Source: Psychromonas aquimarina ATCC BAA-1526
Lineage (GTDB): Bacteria; Pseudomonadota; Gammaproteobacteria; Enterobacterales; Psychromonadaceae
Assembly: GCF_000428725.1 (NCBI RefSeq)
Contig: NZ_AUAM01000014.1
Coordinates: 1 to 64,000 of the forward strand
Direction of reading: 5' to 3'
Length of the DNA: 64,000 bases
The notes beneath the pieces are model-generated. The model was not told the origin of the DNA and made no database searches. It worked only from the letters and a program-made list of their open reading frames with translations. The translations under genes were made by a program, and so were the position numbers. Below, piece by piece: positions 30,236 through 40,063 of this stretch (position 1 is the first letter of the stretch; each line of letters starts with the position of its first letter).

Positions 30236-30955
30236 GTGCAGAAAAATACCAAAACAGGAGCAGGGCTTTTAGGTCTGTTTATATTTCTCGGTTTAGCTAC
30301 CCTAGGCTACTTTCTTTCCAGTGCAGCCATACAATATAAGCTGTACGACAGAAGCGTGAAAGTAAAAGGGTTGTCCGAAAAAGAATACAAAGCAGATATC
30401 GTAATATGGCCGATAACATTTACCCTGGTAGATAACAATCTCACTGATTTATACCAGGGCATAGACATGCAGTCAGAAATGATACGCAAGCATCTCAACA
30501 TAAACGGAATTACGGAAGAGGAAATTACTCTAGCATCACCGGCTATTACCGATAAATCAGCCCAGCAGTACGGCAGTAATACGCAGGCAGAATTTCGCTA
30601 CTCGGCATTACAGACAGTTACCGTTTATTCAGAAAATATAGATATTGTACGTAATGTGATGAGTTCACTTTCTGAGCTAGGTAAGCATGGTATTGTTTTT
30701 ACAGGCAGTAACTACCAGTCGCAAACTGACTATCTGTTTACCCGCCTCAATGAAGTAAAACCGGAGATGATTGAGGAAGCTACTACTAAAGCCCGAGAGG
30801 TCGCGGAGAAATTTGCTGAGGATTCACAAAGTTCACTGGGTAAAATTAAAAGAGCCTCGCAGGGACAGTTTACTATCACTGCCAGAGATAAAAACAACCC
30901 GCATATTAAACGCGTTCGTGTAGTCTCCACGGTTGAGTATTATTTATCTGATTAA
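30236..30955 (+). CDS. SIMPL-domain (DUF541) membrane-anchored protein
   Basis: A 239-residue protein with one N-terminal helix (about 10-32) and a periplasmic SIMPL domain: SVKVKGLSEKEYKADIVIWPITF, then ALQTVTVYSENID and a long helix AREVAEKFAEDS. Related proteins have been linked to stress responses and signalling; the exact role is unknown. I start at the GTG at 30236, because a TTG four codons upstream overlaps the GGAG ribosome site. It is monocistronic with a hairpin after it. Confidence 0.88.
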   Translation: MQKNTKTGAGLLGLFIFLGLATLGYFLSSAAIQYKLYDRSVKVKGLSEKEYKADIVIWPITFTLVDNNLTDLYQGIDMQSEMIRKHLNINGITEEEITLASPAITDKSAQQYGSNTQAEFRYSALQTVTVYSENIDIVRNVMSSLSELGKHGIVFTGSNYQSQTDYLFTRLNEVKPEMIEEATTKAREVAEKFAEDSQSSLGKIKRASQGQFTITARDKNNPHIKRVRVVSTVEYYLSD

Positions 30956-30967
30956 TAATCAAAAATT

Positions 30968-31001
30968 AATGCCGAGCAGTTAATCATTCACTGTCGGCAT
31001 T
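30968..31001. terminator. Hairpin between convergent SIMPL and ybgE genes
   Basis: AATGCCGA-GCAGT pairs with ACTG-TCGGCATT around an 8-nt loop. No long T-tract follows in either direction, but the position between converging units fits termination. Confidence 0.6.
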
Positions 31002-31031
31002 ATTCGCTCCTGTTAATTCGTCATCGCGGCT

Positions 31032-31331
31032 TTATACAAACATCCTGGTGGCGAAAAAAAACAGAACCGGCCACGCTAAATAGGGGGAGAAAATAACCCG
31101 CCACAACCACAACCGAGGTTCAAATCCTAAACCATGCACAAACGCCGCAGTTAAAGCCATCATCAGAACACTTAAGTAACCGTTCTCTAAAGCGGCTGTA
31201 CTGTCAGCTATATGATTCGGATTAAGCAGCAGCAGGCCGCTTAACAGCAGCGCCAGCAGGGTAGAAACCCAGCGTGACAGCGCATACTGAAAGGGTTTAT
31301 GAATAAAATCAAGTGTTTGATTAATCTTCAT
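31032..31331 (-). CDS. ybgE: YbgE, cytochrome bd operon membrane protein
   Basis: A 99-residue inner-membrane protein with three hydrophobic segments. The conserved family core is HGLGFEPRLWLWRVIFSP. It is typically encoded after cydAB(X) and its role in bd oxidase assembly or function is unclear. The start ATG overlaps the end of cydX (NNED then stop), so the two are coupled. An upstream extension in the same frame is only cydX sequence in another frame. Confidence 0.88.
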   Translation of the reverse strand: MKINQTLDFIHKPFQYALSRWVSTLLALLLSGLLLLNPNHIADSTAALENGYLSVLMMALTAAFVHGLGFEPRLWLWRVIFSPYLAWPVLFFFATRMFV

Positions 31332-31461
31332 TATTCTCTTCTTGCAAAGCTGCTTTTTCAGCTTCTTTTTTATTTGCTTCAGTCTGCTCGAACCACAAAC
31401 CATTAATAATACCAAATGAACAAGCTAATAAAATGCCTAATATCCAAGCATAATACCACAT
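31321..31461 (-). CDS. cydX: CydX, small subunit of cytochrome bd oxidase
   Basis: A 46-residue single-helix protein starting MWYYAWILGILLACSFG, with the conserved WYYAW and GLWFE motifs of CydX. In E. coli CydX stabilises the heme groups of CydAB. The C-terminal tail is charged (Lys/Glu-rich). It sits 33 bp after cydB and overlaps ybgE by 11 bp. Confidence 0.95.
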   Translation of the reverse strand: MWYYAWILGILLACSFGIINGLWFEQTEANKKEAEKAALQEENNED

Positions 31462-31494
31462 AGAACTCTCCTAAATAAGTTTTAAAAATTTGTA

Positions 31495-32634
31495 TCAATA
31501 AGCTGAATGTTTATATTTCGCCATAAATTCTTTACCTAAACGACCGAACATTTTCAGGTAACACCAAGTGGTATAAGAGAGAATAATAGGTAGAAATACA
31601 GCTGCCGCTATGGTCATAATATTAAGCGTTTTTTCACTTGAAACAGCATCCCATACGGTAAAGCTGAAATTAGGATCAATGCTTGATGGTAAAATAAACG
31701 GGAACATGCTGAGTGCACAGGTTAATAACACCCCGGTCTGGGTAATGCTGCTGCAGAAAAATGCAAAACCGCTGCGGTTATATTTACTGGCAACCCAGGT
31801 TAACAGCGGAAATAACAGCCCGACAGCAGGCGCAGTCATGGTTAACGGGTATTTATCATAATTTGCCAGCCATGCCCCGGGCTGCACTTCAGCTGTTTTT
31901 AATAACGGATTAGCCGGCCCGCTAAGATCCCCAATAGAAGTGATCACATAACCGTCAATACCGTTTGCAATCCACACTCCTGCCAGGGCAAATAAAACCA
32001 CTGCAAGCGGCGCACAGATCATTGATACCAGACGTGCCCGCTGACGCAGTGCACCGTCTGTTTTCATCTGCAGCCAGGTTGAGCCCTGCAGCACAAACAG
32101 AGTTAAACTGAACAGACCGACTAATAATGCAAAGGGGTTAAGCAGATCCAGAAATCCGCCCTGATACTGAGAGCGCAAAAAATCATCCAGTATAAAAGGC
32201 ACACCCTGTAATAAATTACCAAAGGCGACACCGAAAACAATCGGAGGTACAACACCACCTATAAAAATGGCCCAGTCCCAGCTGTTTCTCCAGCGCGGAT
32301 CTTCAATTTTACTGCGGTAGTCGAAACCCACCGGGCGGAAAAACAGAGCAAACAGGGTCAGCATCATAGCCACATAAAAACCGGAGAAGGCTGTGGCATA
32401 AACAGCTGGCCAGGCGGCAAAAATAGCACCGGCACCGGTAAGTAACCACACCTGATTACCGTCCCAGTGAGGCGCAATACTGTTTATCATAATACGGCGT
32501 TCGTCATCACTTTTACCGATAACCGGGATCAGTGCCCCCACTCCCATATCAAAACCATCGGTGATAACAAAACCAATCAGCAGTACACCGATTAATAACC
32601 ACCACAACATTTTTAACGTTTCGTAATCAAACAT
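31495..32634 (-). CDS. cydB: Cytochrome bd ubiquinol oxidase subunit II
   Basis: A 379-residue membrane protein with about nine helices. With CydA it oxidises ubiquinol and reduces O2 with high affinity. The family start FDYETLKMLWWLLIGVLLIGF and the segment DGFDMGVG are intact, as is GNQVWLLTGAGAIFAAWP. The last residues are basic and histidine-containing. It lies 8 bp after cydA. Confidence 0.97.
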   Translation of the reverse strand: MFDYETLKMLWWLLIGVLLIGFVITDGFDMGVGALIPVIGKSDDERRIMINSIAPHWDGNQVWLLTGAGAIFAAWPAVYATAFSGFYVAMMLTLFALFFRPVGFDYRSKIEDPRWRNSWDWAIFIGGVVPPIVFGVAFGNLLQGVPFILDDFLRSQYQGGFLDLLNPFALLVGLFSLTLFVLQGSTWLQMKTDGALRQRARLVSMICAPLAVVLFALAGVWIANGIDGYVITSIGDLSGPANPLLKTAEVQPGAWLANYDKYPLTMTAPAVGLLFPLLTWVASKYNRSGFAFFCSSITQTGVLLTCALSMFPFILPSSIDPNFSFTVWDAVSSEKTLNIMTIAAAVFLPIILSYTTWCYLKMFGRLGKEFMAKYKHSAY

Positions 32635-32642
32635 AATCAGCC

Positions 32643-34202
32643 CTACCCTTGTTTGTTTTCTAATTGCTCGAAGTGATATTTACCCGTTTTTAAACTACTT
32701 GGACCTAAACGCGCAAAGCGGAACATCAGGAACATTTCAATGGCCAGCAGTACCGTATAAAAAGCGGCAATTGAGATAATACTAAACAGAAGCTGATCAG
32801 CGGTAACCGATGAGGCGCCCATATAGGTCGGCAGAACTTCTGCAATTGCCCACGGCTGACGGCCGTATTCAGCAACAAACCAGCCGGCTTCTATCGCAAT
32901 CCAAGGTAACGGCAGACTATACAGACAAATTCTATGGAACCATTTATTCTCACCGATAGTATTACGTGCTGACTGATAAAACGCGAACAGGAAGATAAAT
33001 AACATAAACACACCACAGCCGACCATTATCCTAAATGACCAGAACATAGGTGCAACGCCGGGGATACTGTCATCAACGGCCATTTTAATCTGCTCATCGC
33101 TGGCGTCGACCACATCCGGTGCATATCTCTTCAGCAGCAGACCATAACCCAAATCAACTTTAAGCTCTTCAAAAGCAGTTACATTCTCTTCTGTTTTATC
33201 ACCTGCGCGTAATTTCTGCAGCAGACCGTAAGCTTTCATGCCGTTACGGATACGTACTTCATGATCTGCCATCAAATCTTTAAGACCGGTAACCTCCTTA
33301 TCAATGGAGCGAGTAGCAATAATGCCTAATGCATAGGGAATTTTAACAGCGTAATCGGTACGCTCCGCTTCCTGATTAGGAAGACCTATCAAAGTAAAAT
33401 CAGCTGGTGCAGGATGCGTGTCCCACTCAGATTCAATAGCGGCCAGCTTAACTTTCTGCACATCACCTACTTCATAACCGCTTTCATCACCTAATACTAT
33501 GGTACATAAAATTCCCGCGGTACCGAATGCGGCGGCAATAGCAAAAGAGCGCTTTGCAAAACCTATATCACGGCCTTTAAGCAGGTAATATGAACTAATT
33601 GCTAATACAAACATAGCGCCGGCGACATAACCCGATGCAACAGTATGAACAAACTTAACCTGTGCAACCGGATTAAAGACCAGATCCGCAAAACTGGTCA
33701 TTTCCATACGCATGGTTTCATAATTAAATTCCGCACCTACCGGATTCTGCATCCAGGCATTAGCAATAAGAATCCATAATGCCGACATACTTGAACCAAG
33801 TGCAACTAACCAGGTAGCGGCAAGATGCTGCAACTTACTCAGTCTGTCCCAGCCGAAGAAAAACAACCCAACAAAAGTCGATTCTAAGAAAAAGGCCATC
33901 ATGCCTTCAATCGCCAGCGGAGCTCCAAAAACATCGCCCACATAATGTGAGTAATACGCCCAGTTTGTACCGAACTGAAATTCCATGGTCAGACCGGTAG
34001 TCACACCCAGCGCAAAGTTAATACCAAATAACTTACCCCAGAATTTGGTCATATCTTTGTAAATTTCTTTTTTGGTCATCACATACAATGATTCCATAAT
34101 CACCAGTATCCATGCCAGACCCAGGGTCAGCGGCACGAATAAAAAATGATACATGGCAGTCATTGCAAATTGAAAACGCGATAAATCAACTATGTCATCC
34201 AT
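32643..34202 (-). CDS. cydA: Cytochrome bd ubiquinol oxidase subunit I
   Basis: A 519-residue heme-binding subunit. Heme ligands are expected in the conserved N-terminal segments ([35 protein letters not shown]) and in the Met-containing helix later. The Q-loop between helices VI and VII includes [13 protein letters not shown]. The GRQPW motif ([16 protein letters not shown]) is present. It is the first large gene of the cyd operon, preceded by cydP. Confidence 0.97.
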   Translation of the reverse strand: MDDIVDLSRFQFAMTAMYHFLFVPLTLGLAWILVIMESLYVMTKKEIYKDMTKFWGKLFGINFALGVTTGLTMEFQFGTNWAYYSHYVGDVFGAPLAIEGMMAFFLESTFVGLFFFGWDRLSKLQHLAATWLVALGSSMSALWILIANAWMQNPVGAEFNYETMRMEMTSFADLVFNPVAQVKFVHTVASGYVAGAMFVLAISSYYLLKGRDIGFAKRSFAIAAAFGTAGILCTIVLGDESGYEVGDVQKVKLAAIESEWDTHPAPADFTLIGLPNQEAERTDYAVKIPYALGIIATRSIDKEVTGLKDLMADHEVRIRNGMKAYGLLQKLRAGDKTEENVTAFEELKVDLGYGLLLKRYAPDVVDASDEQIKMAVDDSIPGVAPMFWSFRIMVGCGVFMLFIFLFAFYQSARNTIGENKWFHRICLYSLPLPWIAIEAGWFVAEYGRQPWAIAEVLPTYMGASSVTADQLLFSIISIAAFYTVLLAIEMFLMFRFARLGPSSLKTGKYHFEQLENKQG

Positions 34203-34276
34203 TATTTTCTCCTAAATTAAATATTCTTAAACTGTTACAGCGTTTTATTATTATTTTGTAAACGCAGCGGTGATAA

Positions 34277-34471
34277 CTATTCTGTCTGCTGAGTATTTTC
34301 AGTCCTGCTGAGCTCAACAGACAAATGATCCTCATCAAAAGGGACGGGATTTGAAAAGTAGAAATGCTTAATAGTAAAAATCACTATTACTTTAATAATC
34401 AAAATCACTGCAATTTCGCGAATTAGAGGAATCGAAAAAATTCCCTGCTGTGCTGACAATTTTTTAAACAT
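34277..34471 (-). CDS. cydP: CydP-like small subunit protein
   Basis: A 64-residue protein with one membrane helix (about residues 20-38) flanked by charged residues (LIREIAVILIIKVIVIFTIKH). Small proteins of this type upstream of cydA are annotated CydP, a putative accessory subunit of bd oxidase. It is first in the operon, 74 bp before cydA. The name rests on position and architecture. Confidence 0.7.
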   Translation of the reverse strand: MFKKLSAQQGIFSIPLIREIAVILIIKVIVIFTIKHFYFSNPVPFDEDHLSVELSRTENTQQTE

Positions 34472-34503
34472 TTTTACTGCCCGGATAAAAATCGAACTAA
34501 ATT

Positions 34504-34559
34504 GTTAAAGCAATGTTAACCTTTACTCTAAAACCGCATCAAATTTAACATACCGTTAA
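34504..34559. promoter_or_regulatory. Two ArcA-like boxes upstream of the cyd operon
   Basis: Direct repeats spaced 11 bp occur twice: GTTAA at 34504 and 34515 (GTTAA-AGCAAT-GTTAA), and TTTAA/GTTAA at 34544 and 34555. This is the ArcA DNA pattern (repeat spacing of one helical turn). They lie 33-88 bp before cydP. ArcA activates cydAB in E. coli under low oxygen. Confidence 0.6.
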
Positions 34560-34604
34560 CATCAAAGGCTTACAATCAAAAGTGATTTCTTTATACTGCT
34601 GAAC

Positions 34605-34618
34605 TTGACGTAGATCAA
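34605..34618. promoter_or_regulatory. FNR-like site upstream of cyd
   Basis: TTGAC-N4-ATCAA differs at one base from the FNR consensus TTGAT-N4-ATCAA. Located about 134 bp before cydP and 300 bp before the divergent binding-protein gene, so it most likely serves cyd. Confidence 0.6.
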
Positions 34619-34917
34619 GTTTTTAAATGTAAATATAATCAGAAAACTAAGCTGATTCTAGTGACTAAAGCGGGGTAATCTCAGGGAGCTGAATTTAATT
34701 TCTTAATAGAAAAGCCAGCACTTGCAGTCAAAAGTGCGCAGGTAAATTATTTCAAGATGCAGATTCAGAGTTAAGCAAAACGAAAAGCAAGCAAATGACA
34801 CTACCAAGCTATTAAAATCCACTAAGCACTTCCTGTTAACGCTTGTTAAATACTCTAATCAACTCTACAGTTTTTTAAATAGCTAATTTAAGATTTCCAT
34901 ACCAAGGAGGGCTAACA

Positions 34918-36036
34918 ATGAAATACTTTTTGGTTAGCTTGTACTTGATCTTAAATTTGTTTATTTCCATCGCGATTAGCGCGCAGCCGCTGCACTTTGC
35001 ACTGCTTTCTGCACGAGATTCTCAAGACGCTTTCTGGGGACCTGTCGAGGATTTTGCACAGCAGGCAGCCAAACAATTAGATATAAAACTTTCTATTCTT
35101 TACATAAAAGATTCGAAAAGAAATATGTTTAATTTGCTCGCAAAAGCAAAAGAGCTCAATGTTGATGCAGTCATCTTCCCCAACTTGGGACAGATCGCAC
35201 TACAGCTGATAAAAGAAGCAGAACAGCAGCAGCTCCCAGTGTTTCTATATAACTCCGATATCACTGAGAAAAACAAACCACTAGCCGGTAATCCTCAGCA
35301 GATATATAAATACTGGCTGGCCAGCCTGATGCCGGACGATCGCCAAGCGGGATATCTGTTAGGTAAATACTTAATAGAGCAGGCTCGGCTGAAAAACTTC
35401 GCTGATAAAAATGGCTCGGTACAGATCATTGCTATTAACGGCTCGATTGCAGATACCCCTGCGCGGCAGCGTTTAGCAGGCCTGCGCCGAGCAGTCAAAG
35501 AAGATGGTAACAGCAATTTAATACGCAGCGTGCATGCTTACTGGCTGCAGAAAACGGCATACTATAAAGCTTTTCGTCTATCACAGCGTTATCCCGATAC
35601 AAAGGTCTACTGGGCAGCTAGCGATCTGATGGCCATAGGCGTTGAGCAGGCCTTATCTGAGCATGGCTTAATACAAGGTAAAGATTATCTGACAGGCGGT
35701 GTTGACTGGTCTCAAGAGGGATTGACTGCTGTCAAAGAAAACCAGATCAGCACCTCTGCCGGCGGACACTTTATGGATGGTGCATGGGCGGTGATCATGT
35801 TATATGATCACTTTAACGGCTCGTCCCTAAACGCAGACTATTTTTATCTATATCAATCGCCAATGTCATTAATCTCATCCGCAGATATCGATCTGTTACT
35901 GCCTCGTTTAGAATCACATAATTGGCAAGATATCAATTTCCGCTTACGCTCAAAAGTGCTTAATAAGCATTTAAAAGAGTATGATTTCTCGCCGGCGTCT
36001 GTATTAGAAGAGCTTCGAAAAACGCAAGCATTATAA
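34918..36036 (+). CDS. Periplasmic sugar-type binding protein, copy 1
   Basis: A 372-residue exported protein. The signal peptide ends near ISAQP. The mature part has the type I periplasmic-binding fold (LacI/ribose-binding-like): [57 protein letters not shown] and [10 protein letters not shown]. No permease or ATPase is nearby, so it may deliver ligand to a distant transporter or to a sensor. AAGGAGG lies before the ATG. Paralogue of the next gene. Confidence 0.85.
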   Translation: MKYFLVSLYLILNLFISIAISAQPLHFALLSARDSQDAFWGPVEDFAQQAAKQLDIKLSILYIKDSKRNMFNLLAKAKELNVDAVIFPNLGQIALQLIKEAEQQQLPVFLYNSDITEKNKPLAGNPQQIYKYWLASLMPDDRQAGYLLGKYLIEQARLKNFADKNGSVQIIAINGSIADTPARQRLAGLRRAVKEDGNSNLIRSVHAYWLQKTAYYKAFRLSQRYPDTKVYWAASDLMAIGVEQALSEHGLIQGKDYLTGGVDWSQEGLTAVKENQISTSAGGHFMDGAWAVIMLYDHFNGSSLNADYFYLYQSPMSLISSADIDLLLPRLESHNWQDINFRLRSKVLNKHLKEYDFSPASVLEELRKTQAL

Positions 36037-36160
36037 AACCGGTTTATCAAAACCGAAATGCAGGTAAGTGCGGTTAGCCGCAATACGGCCTCTTGGAGTA
36101 CGCTGTAAAAAATATACAGGGTTAAATACGGCTCTAACAGACCTTCAATGGTTTCTTTGT
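36031..36160 (-). pseudogene. ruvB: Relic of the ruvB 3' end
   Basis: A 130-bp copy of the last codons of ruvB lies between the two binding-protein genes. Reading on the minus strand, [12 protein letters not shown] is in one frame and then, after an internal indel, [22 protein letters not shown] is in another, then stop. The true ruvB has these in one frame at 37354-37484. It is clearly decayed and non-functional. Confidence 0.9.
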
Positions 36161-36240
36161 CGTTGCTTGTTAAATGCTCGAACCAACTCTACAGTTTTTA
36201 AATCACAATTAATTATTTTAGTATCAAGGGGGGGCAAAAC

Positions 36241-37353
36241 ATGAAGCATTTTTTGGTTAGCTTATGCCTGCTCTTAAATTTGTTTATTGCCGCCGCGGTT
36301 AGCGCACAGCCGTTACACTTTGCATTAATTTCAGCAACTGATTCTCAAGATCCATTCTGGAGACCCGTAGAAGATTTTGCCCGGCAGGCTGCCGAGCAGC
36401 TGAACGTAGAGCTAACCGTTCTTTATACAAAAAGCTTGAAAAGAAATAATATTAAGTTGCTTAGCAAAGCTCGAGAACTAAATGTTGATGCAGTTATCAT
36501 TCCCAATCAAGGACAGCTCGCACTTAAATTAATCAAGGAAGCAGAGCGCCACCAGCTGCCGGTATTTCTATTTAATTCCGATATCACTCCTAAAAACAGA
36601 AAATCAGCAGGTAATCCTCAGCAGAAATTTCAATACTGGCTCGCCAGCCTGATACCTGATGATCATCAGGCGGGATACTTATTGGGCAAATACTTAATCA
36701 AGCAGGCGAGGCTAAACAACTTAACTGATAAAAACGGGACAGTTCAGATCGTTGCAATTAACGGCTCATTTTTAGAAACCCCTTCTGAATTTCGTTTAGC
36801 CGGTTTACAAAGAGCAATTGTAGAAGATGGTGGCAGCAATTTGTTACGCAGCGTTTATGCTTACTGGCTGCAGGAAACTGCATACGATAAAGCCCTTGCT
36901 CTATCACAGCGCTATCCCGAAACAAAAATCTACTGGACAGCCAGCGATCTAATGGCCATAGCTGTTGAGCAGGCCTTATCTGAACAGGGCTTAATACAAG
37001 GCAAAGATTATCTGACAGGCGGTGTTGACTGGTCTCAAGCGGGCTTAGCTGCCGTCAAAAAAAATCAGATCAGCGCCTCAGCCGGCGGGCATTTTATGGA
37101 TGGTGCATGGGCTGTGATCATGTTATATGATCATTTTAACGGCTCGTCCCTTAACGCAGACTCTTTTTATCAATTTCAATCGCCGATGTCATTAATCACA
37201 TCTGCAGATATCGATCTGTTACTGCCTCACTTAAAATCACATGACTGGAAAGATATCAATTTCCGCTTACGTTCAAAAGCATTTAACAAGCAGCTAAAAG
37301 AGTATGATTTCTCGCCGGCATCTGTATTAGAGGAGCTCCGCAAAGCGCAATAA
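36241..37353 (+). CDS. Periplasmic sugar-type binding protein, copy 2
   Basis: A 370-residue paralogue of copy 1, similar from the signal peptide (VSAQP) to the end ([16 protein letters not shown]). The same landmarks appear: [57 protein letters not shown] and GGVDWSQAGL. Differences are scattered, with a cluster after the NGS segment (LETPSEFRLAGL against [12 protein letters not shown]), so ligand specificity may have shifted. Its stop is directly adjacent to the convergent ruvB stop. GGGGGG lies before the ATG. Confidence 0.85.
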   Translation: MKHFLVSLCLLLNLFIAAAVSAQPLHFALISATDSQDPFWRPVEDFARQAAEQLNVELTVLYTKSLKRNNIKLLSKARELNVDAVIIPNQGQLALKLIKEAERHQLPVFLFNSDITPKNRKSAGNPQQKFQYWLASLIPDDHQAGYLLGKYLIKQARLNNLTDKNGTVQIVAINGSFLETPSEFRLAGLQRAIVEDGGSNLLRSVYAYWLQETAYDKALALSQRYPETKIYWTASDLMAIAVEQALSEQGLIQGKDYLTGGVDWSQAGLAAVKKNQISASAGGHFMDGAWAVIMLYDHFNGSSLNADSFYQFQSPMSLITSADIDLLLPHLKSHDWKDINFRLRSKAFNKQLKEYDFSPASVLEELRKAQ

Positions 37354-37362
37354 TTATTGCGC
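37345..37362. repeat. Perfect palindrome over two convergent stop codons
   Basis: GCGCAATAATTATTGCGC is an 18-bp perfect palindrome. It contains the last two codons and the stop of the second binding-protein gene and, on the other strand, those of ruvB. The two genes have no spacer between them. Confidence 0.85.
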
Positions 37363-38361
37363 CGGTTTATCAAAACCAAAATGCAGGTAAGTACGGTTAG
37401 TCGCAATACGTCCTCTTGGAGTGCGCTGTAAAAAGCCCTGCTGAATCAGATACGGCTCTAACACATCTTCAATGGTTTCTTTCTCTTCGCCAATGGCGGC
37501 GGCCAGATTATCTAAACCAACGGGCCCGCCCTGAAAAGTATCTAAGATTGCCATCAGCAGTTTTCGGTCCATATAATCAAAGCCCTGATTATCCACCTCA
37601 AGCATATCCAGCGCCTGTTTAGCAATTTCATCATTAATCACAGCTGCTTTTTTTACCTGTGCGTAATCGCGTACCCGGCGTAATAAACGGTTAGCGATAC
37701 GCGGCGTACCGCGGGAGCGTTTAGCAACTTCAACGGCACCGGATTGATCCATGCTCAGTTCAAGGTGTTTTGCGCTGCGCAGAACAATCTTTGTTAATGA
37801 TTTCAGATCATAATATTCAAGACGCTGCACAATGCCAAAACGATCCCGCAGCGGCGAGGTTAATGAACCGGCACGCGTGGTGGCTCCGATTAAAGTAAAA
37901 GGCGGTAAATCAAGTTTGATCGAGCGCGCAGCCGGACCTTCACCAATCATAATATCCAGCTGATAATCTTCCATTGCCGGATAGAGAATTTCTTCAACCA
38001 TTGGACTTAAGCGGTGTATTTCATCAATAAACAGAACATCGTTTTCTTCAAGATTAGTCAGCAGCGCGGCTAAATCCCCTGCTTTTTCTAAAATTGGCCC
38101 GGAAGTAGTTTTGATATTTACATCAAGTTCATTGGCAACAATATGCGAAAGTGTGGTTTTTCCCAGTCCGGGAGGGCCGAAAATAAGCAGATGATCCAGC
38201 GCTTCGCTGCGCTGACGTGCGGCTTCAATAAAGATTTCCATCTGCGCATTAACCTGCGGCTGGCCTTCGTAATCAGCCAGCAGTTTCGGACGAATCGCAC
38301 GGTCGATAAAGGTATCATCAATTTTTTCAGTGCCGGAAATCAGGCGGTCTTCTTCAATCAT
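37354..38361 (-). CDS. ruvB: RuvB, Holliday-junction branch-migration ATPase
   Basis: A 335-residue AAA+ motor that with RuvA drives branch migration. Walker A is GPPGLGKTT, Walker B is LFIDEIHRL, sensor 1 lies in [10 protein letters not shown], and the C-terminal winged helix ends [13 protein letters not shown]. It lies 3 bp after ruvA. Its 3' end was the source of the relic at 36031-36160. Confidence 0.98.
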   Translation of the reverse strand: MIEEDRLISGTEKIDDTFIDRAIRPKLLADYEGQPQVNAQMEIFIEAARQRSEALDHLLIFGPPGLGKTTLSHIVANELDVNIKTTSGPILEKAGDLAALLTNLEENDVLFIDEIHRLSPMVEEILYPAMEDYQLDIMIGEGPAARSIKLDLPPFTLIGATTRAGSLTSPLRDRFGIVQRLEYYDLKSLTKIVLRSAKHLELSMDQSGAVEVAKRSRGTPRIANRLLRRVRDYAQVKKAAVINDEIAKQALDMLEVDNQGFDYMDRKLLMAILDTFQGGPVGLDNLAAAIGEEKETIEDVLEPYLIQQGFLQRTPRGRIATNRTYLHFGFDKPAQ

Positions 38362-38364
38362 TTT

Positions 38365-38988
38365 TTATACCATGCTTTTAAGTGAACTGCGGATCAGCGC
38401 TTCACAATCCATACCGTCCTGATAAACCTGTTTAATTGCTTTTTCTGCCATAGCCGGTTTATAACCTAGCGCCACCAGCGCACTTATCGCTTCATCTTTT
38501 GCATTGCCGCTGACAAAGGTATTCTCTAAACCGTTATCAAAAGCCATTTTATCGGACTCTGGTGTTAATAAATCAGCCCCGGTCCAGTTTTTCAGACGAT
38601 CTTTCATTTCCACCACTAGACGCTCAGCAGTCTTTTTACCCACGCCGGGTAGTTTAACTAAACTGCTTACGGAATCATTATGAATACACTGCACAAACTG
38701 GTTGGCCGACATGCCGGACAGGATAGCAAGTGCCAGCTTAGGGCCGACACCGTTAACTTTGATTAATTCACGAAACATGGCGCGTTCGTGCTTATCAGCA
38801 AAACCATATAAAAGCTGTGCATCTTCACGGACAACAAAGTGGGTATAAATAATAGCTTCCTGACCAATTTCAGGCAGCGGATAAAAGGAACTCATCGGCA
38901 GCTGAATTTCATAACCAACGCCGGAAACATCTAATAATACTTCCGGAGGCTGTTTTTCTAACAGGATCCCGCGCAGTCTTCCAATCAT
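38365..38988 (-). CDS. ruvA: RuvA, Holliday-junction binding protein
   Basis: A 207-residue tetrameric junction-binding protein. The OB-fold N-terminus starts [21 protein letters not shown], two helix-hairpin-helix motifs follow ([18 protein letters not shown] and [19 protein letters not shown]), and domain III ([20 protein letters not shown]) contacts RuvB. It is immediately upstream of ruvB in one operon. Confidence 0.98.
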   Translation of the reverse strand: MIGRLRGILLEKQPPEVLLDVSGVGYEIQLPMSSFYPLPEIGQEAIIYTHFVVREDAQLLYGFADKHERAMFRELIKVNGVGPKLALAILSGMSANQFVQCIHNDSVSSLVKLPGVGKKTAERLVVEMKDRLKNWTGADLLTPESDKMAFDNGLENTFVSGNAKDEAISALVALGYKPAMAEKAIKQVYQDGMDCEALIRSSLKSMV

Positions 38989-39052
38989 CTTTTTATCCTA
39001 AGTAATTATTTAATACGTTAAGCATAAAAAACAACTGAGTTAATATCCAGTG

Positions 39053-39940
39053 TTATTTTAATCTACGGCTGATTTGTTTCTCAAAAGCAAACAGAGCCAC
39101 ACCCGACCAGATAAACAAAAAAGTAACCGTCTTAACTAAACTCAATTCTTCGCCGTAAAAAACCACCGCAAACATAAACAGTAACGAAGGCGCCATATAC
39201 TGGAAAAAACCCAGTGTTGATAATTTCAAACGTAAAGCAGCCTGGCCGAAAAAGATCAGCGGCAGCGCAGTAACAATACCGGCAAACATCAGCCAGCTGT
39301 TTAATGACCAGCTGTTGGTCAGCATATTTGCGGTATCTGTTCCTGCTGCATAAACAATAAAATACAGTGCAGCAGGCAGCACTAACAGGGTTTCAATAAA
39401 CAACCCGGTCAGAGCTTCAATTTTAACTTTTTTACGCAGTAACGCATAAAATGCAAAACTAAAGGGCAGGACTAATGAGATCCAGGGTAACGCACCTAAC
39501 TGAACCACTTGAATTAAGACTCCAATCAATGCCAGCGCCACTGCAATCCATTTAATACGGCTTAAGGATTCATTTAAAAAAATCAAACCTAATACAACAT
39601 TTATCAGAGGATTAATAAAATAACCTAAACTTGCATCTAACATATGACCGTTATTAACTGCCCAGATAAAAACCAGCCAGTTAGTACTGATCAGTAATGT
39701 GGTAACACCCAGAAACATCATACTTCTCGGAGACTTACAAACCTTTAATACTTTCGGCCAGGTTCCCGTAAAACTAATAATGACAGCAGTCACCAGTGCA
39801 GACCAGATAACACGATGCGCTAATATTTCATAAACCGGCACAAACTCTAAATGCTTAAAATAAATCGGCGCAAATCCCCACATCAGGTATGCGCCAAGGG
39901 CGTAAATAATACCAAGATGTGTTTCGGACAAATCTTTCAT
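39053..39940 (-). CDS. rarD: RarD/EamA-family permease
   Basis: A 295-residue inner-membrane protein with about ten helices, of the drug/metabolite transporter superfamily (RarD branch). Typical motifs are GIIYALGAYLMWGFAPIYFK at the start and DASLGYFINPLINVVLGLIFL in the middle. The substrate is unknown. It lies between ruvC and ruvA on the same strand, splitting the usual ruvC-ruvA-ruvB order. Confidence 0.88.
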   Translation of the reverse strand: MKDLSETHLGIIYALGAYLMWGFAPIYFKHLEFVPVYEILAHRVIWSALVTAVIISFTGTWPKVLKVCKSPRSMMFLGVTTLLISTNWLVFIWAVNNGHMLDASLGYFINPLINVVLGLIFLNESLSRIKWIAVALALIGVLIQVVQLGALPWISLVLPFSFAFYALLRKKVKIEALTGLFIETLLVLPAALYFIVYAAGTDTANMLTNSWSLNSWLMFAGIVTALPLIFFGQAALRLKLSTLGFFQYMAPSLLFMFAVVFYGEELSLVKTVTFLFIWSGVALFAFEKQISRRLK

Positions 39941-40063
39941 TAAAACCTCTTAGGGAAATAGAAACATTAACTCAGCGGTTGAGTTTTAAGAACAAAAATA
40001 CTAGGGAAAACTTAATTCAATCGCTAAGTTTTTTAACAATAAAAAATACTAGAACAGAAAAGC

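Larger units (their letters stand above)
34841..36164. repeat. Tandem duplication including a binding protein, unit 1
   Basis: Unit 1 covers the leader (beginning GCTTGTTAAATAC), the first binding-protein gene and a copy of the ruvB 3' end (36031-36160). Unit 2 (about 36165-37484) has the same order and ends in the intact ruvB 3' end. Confidence 0.8.
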
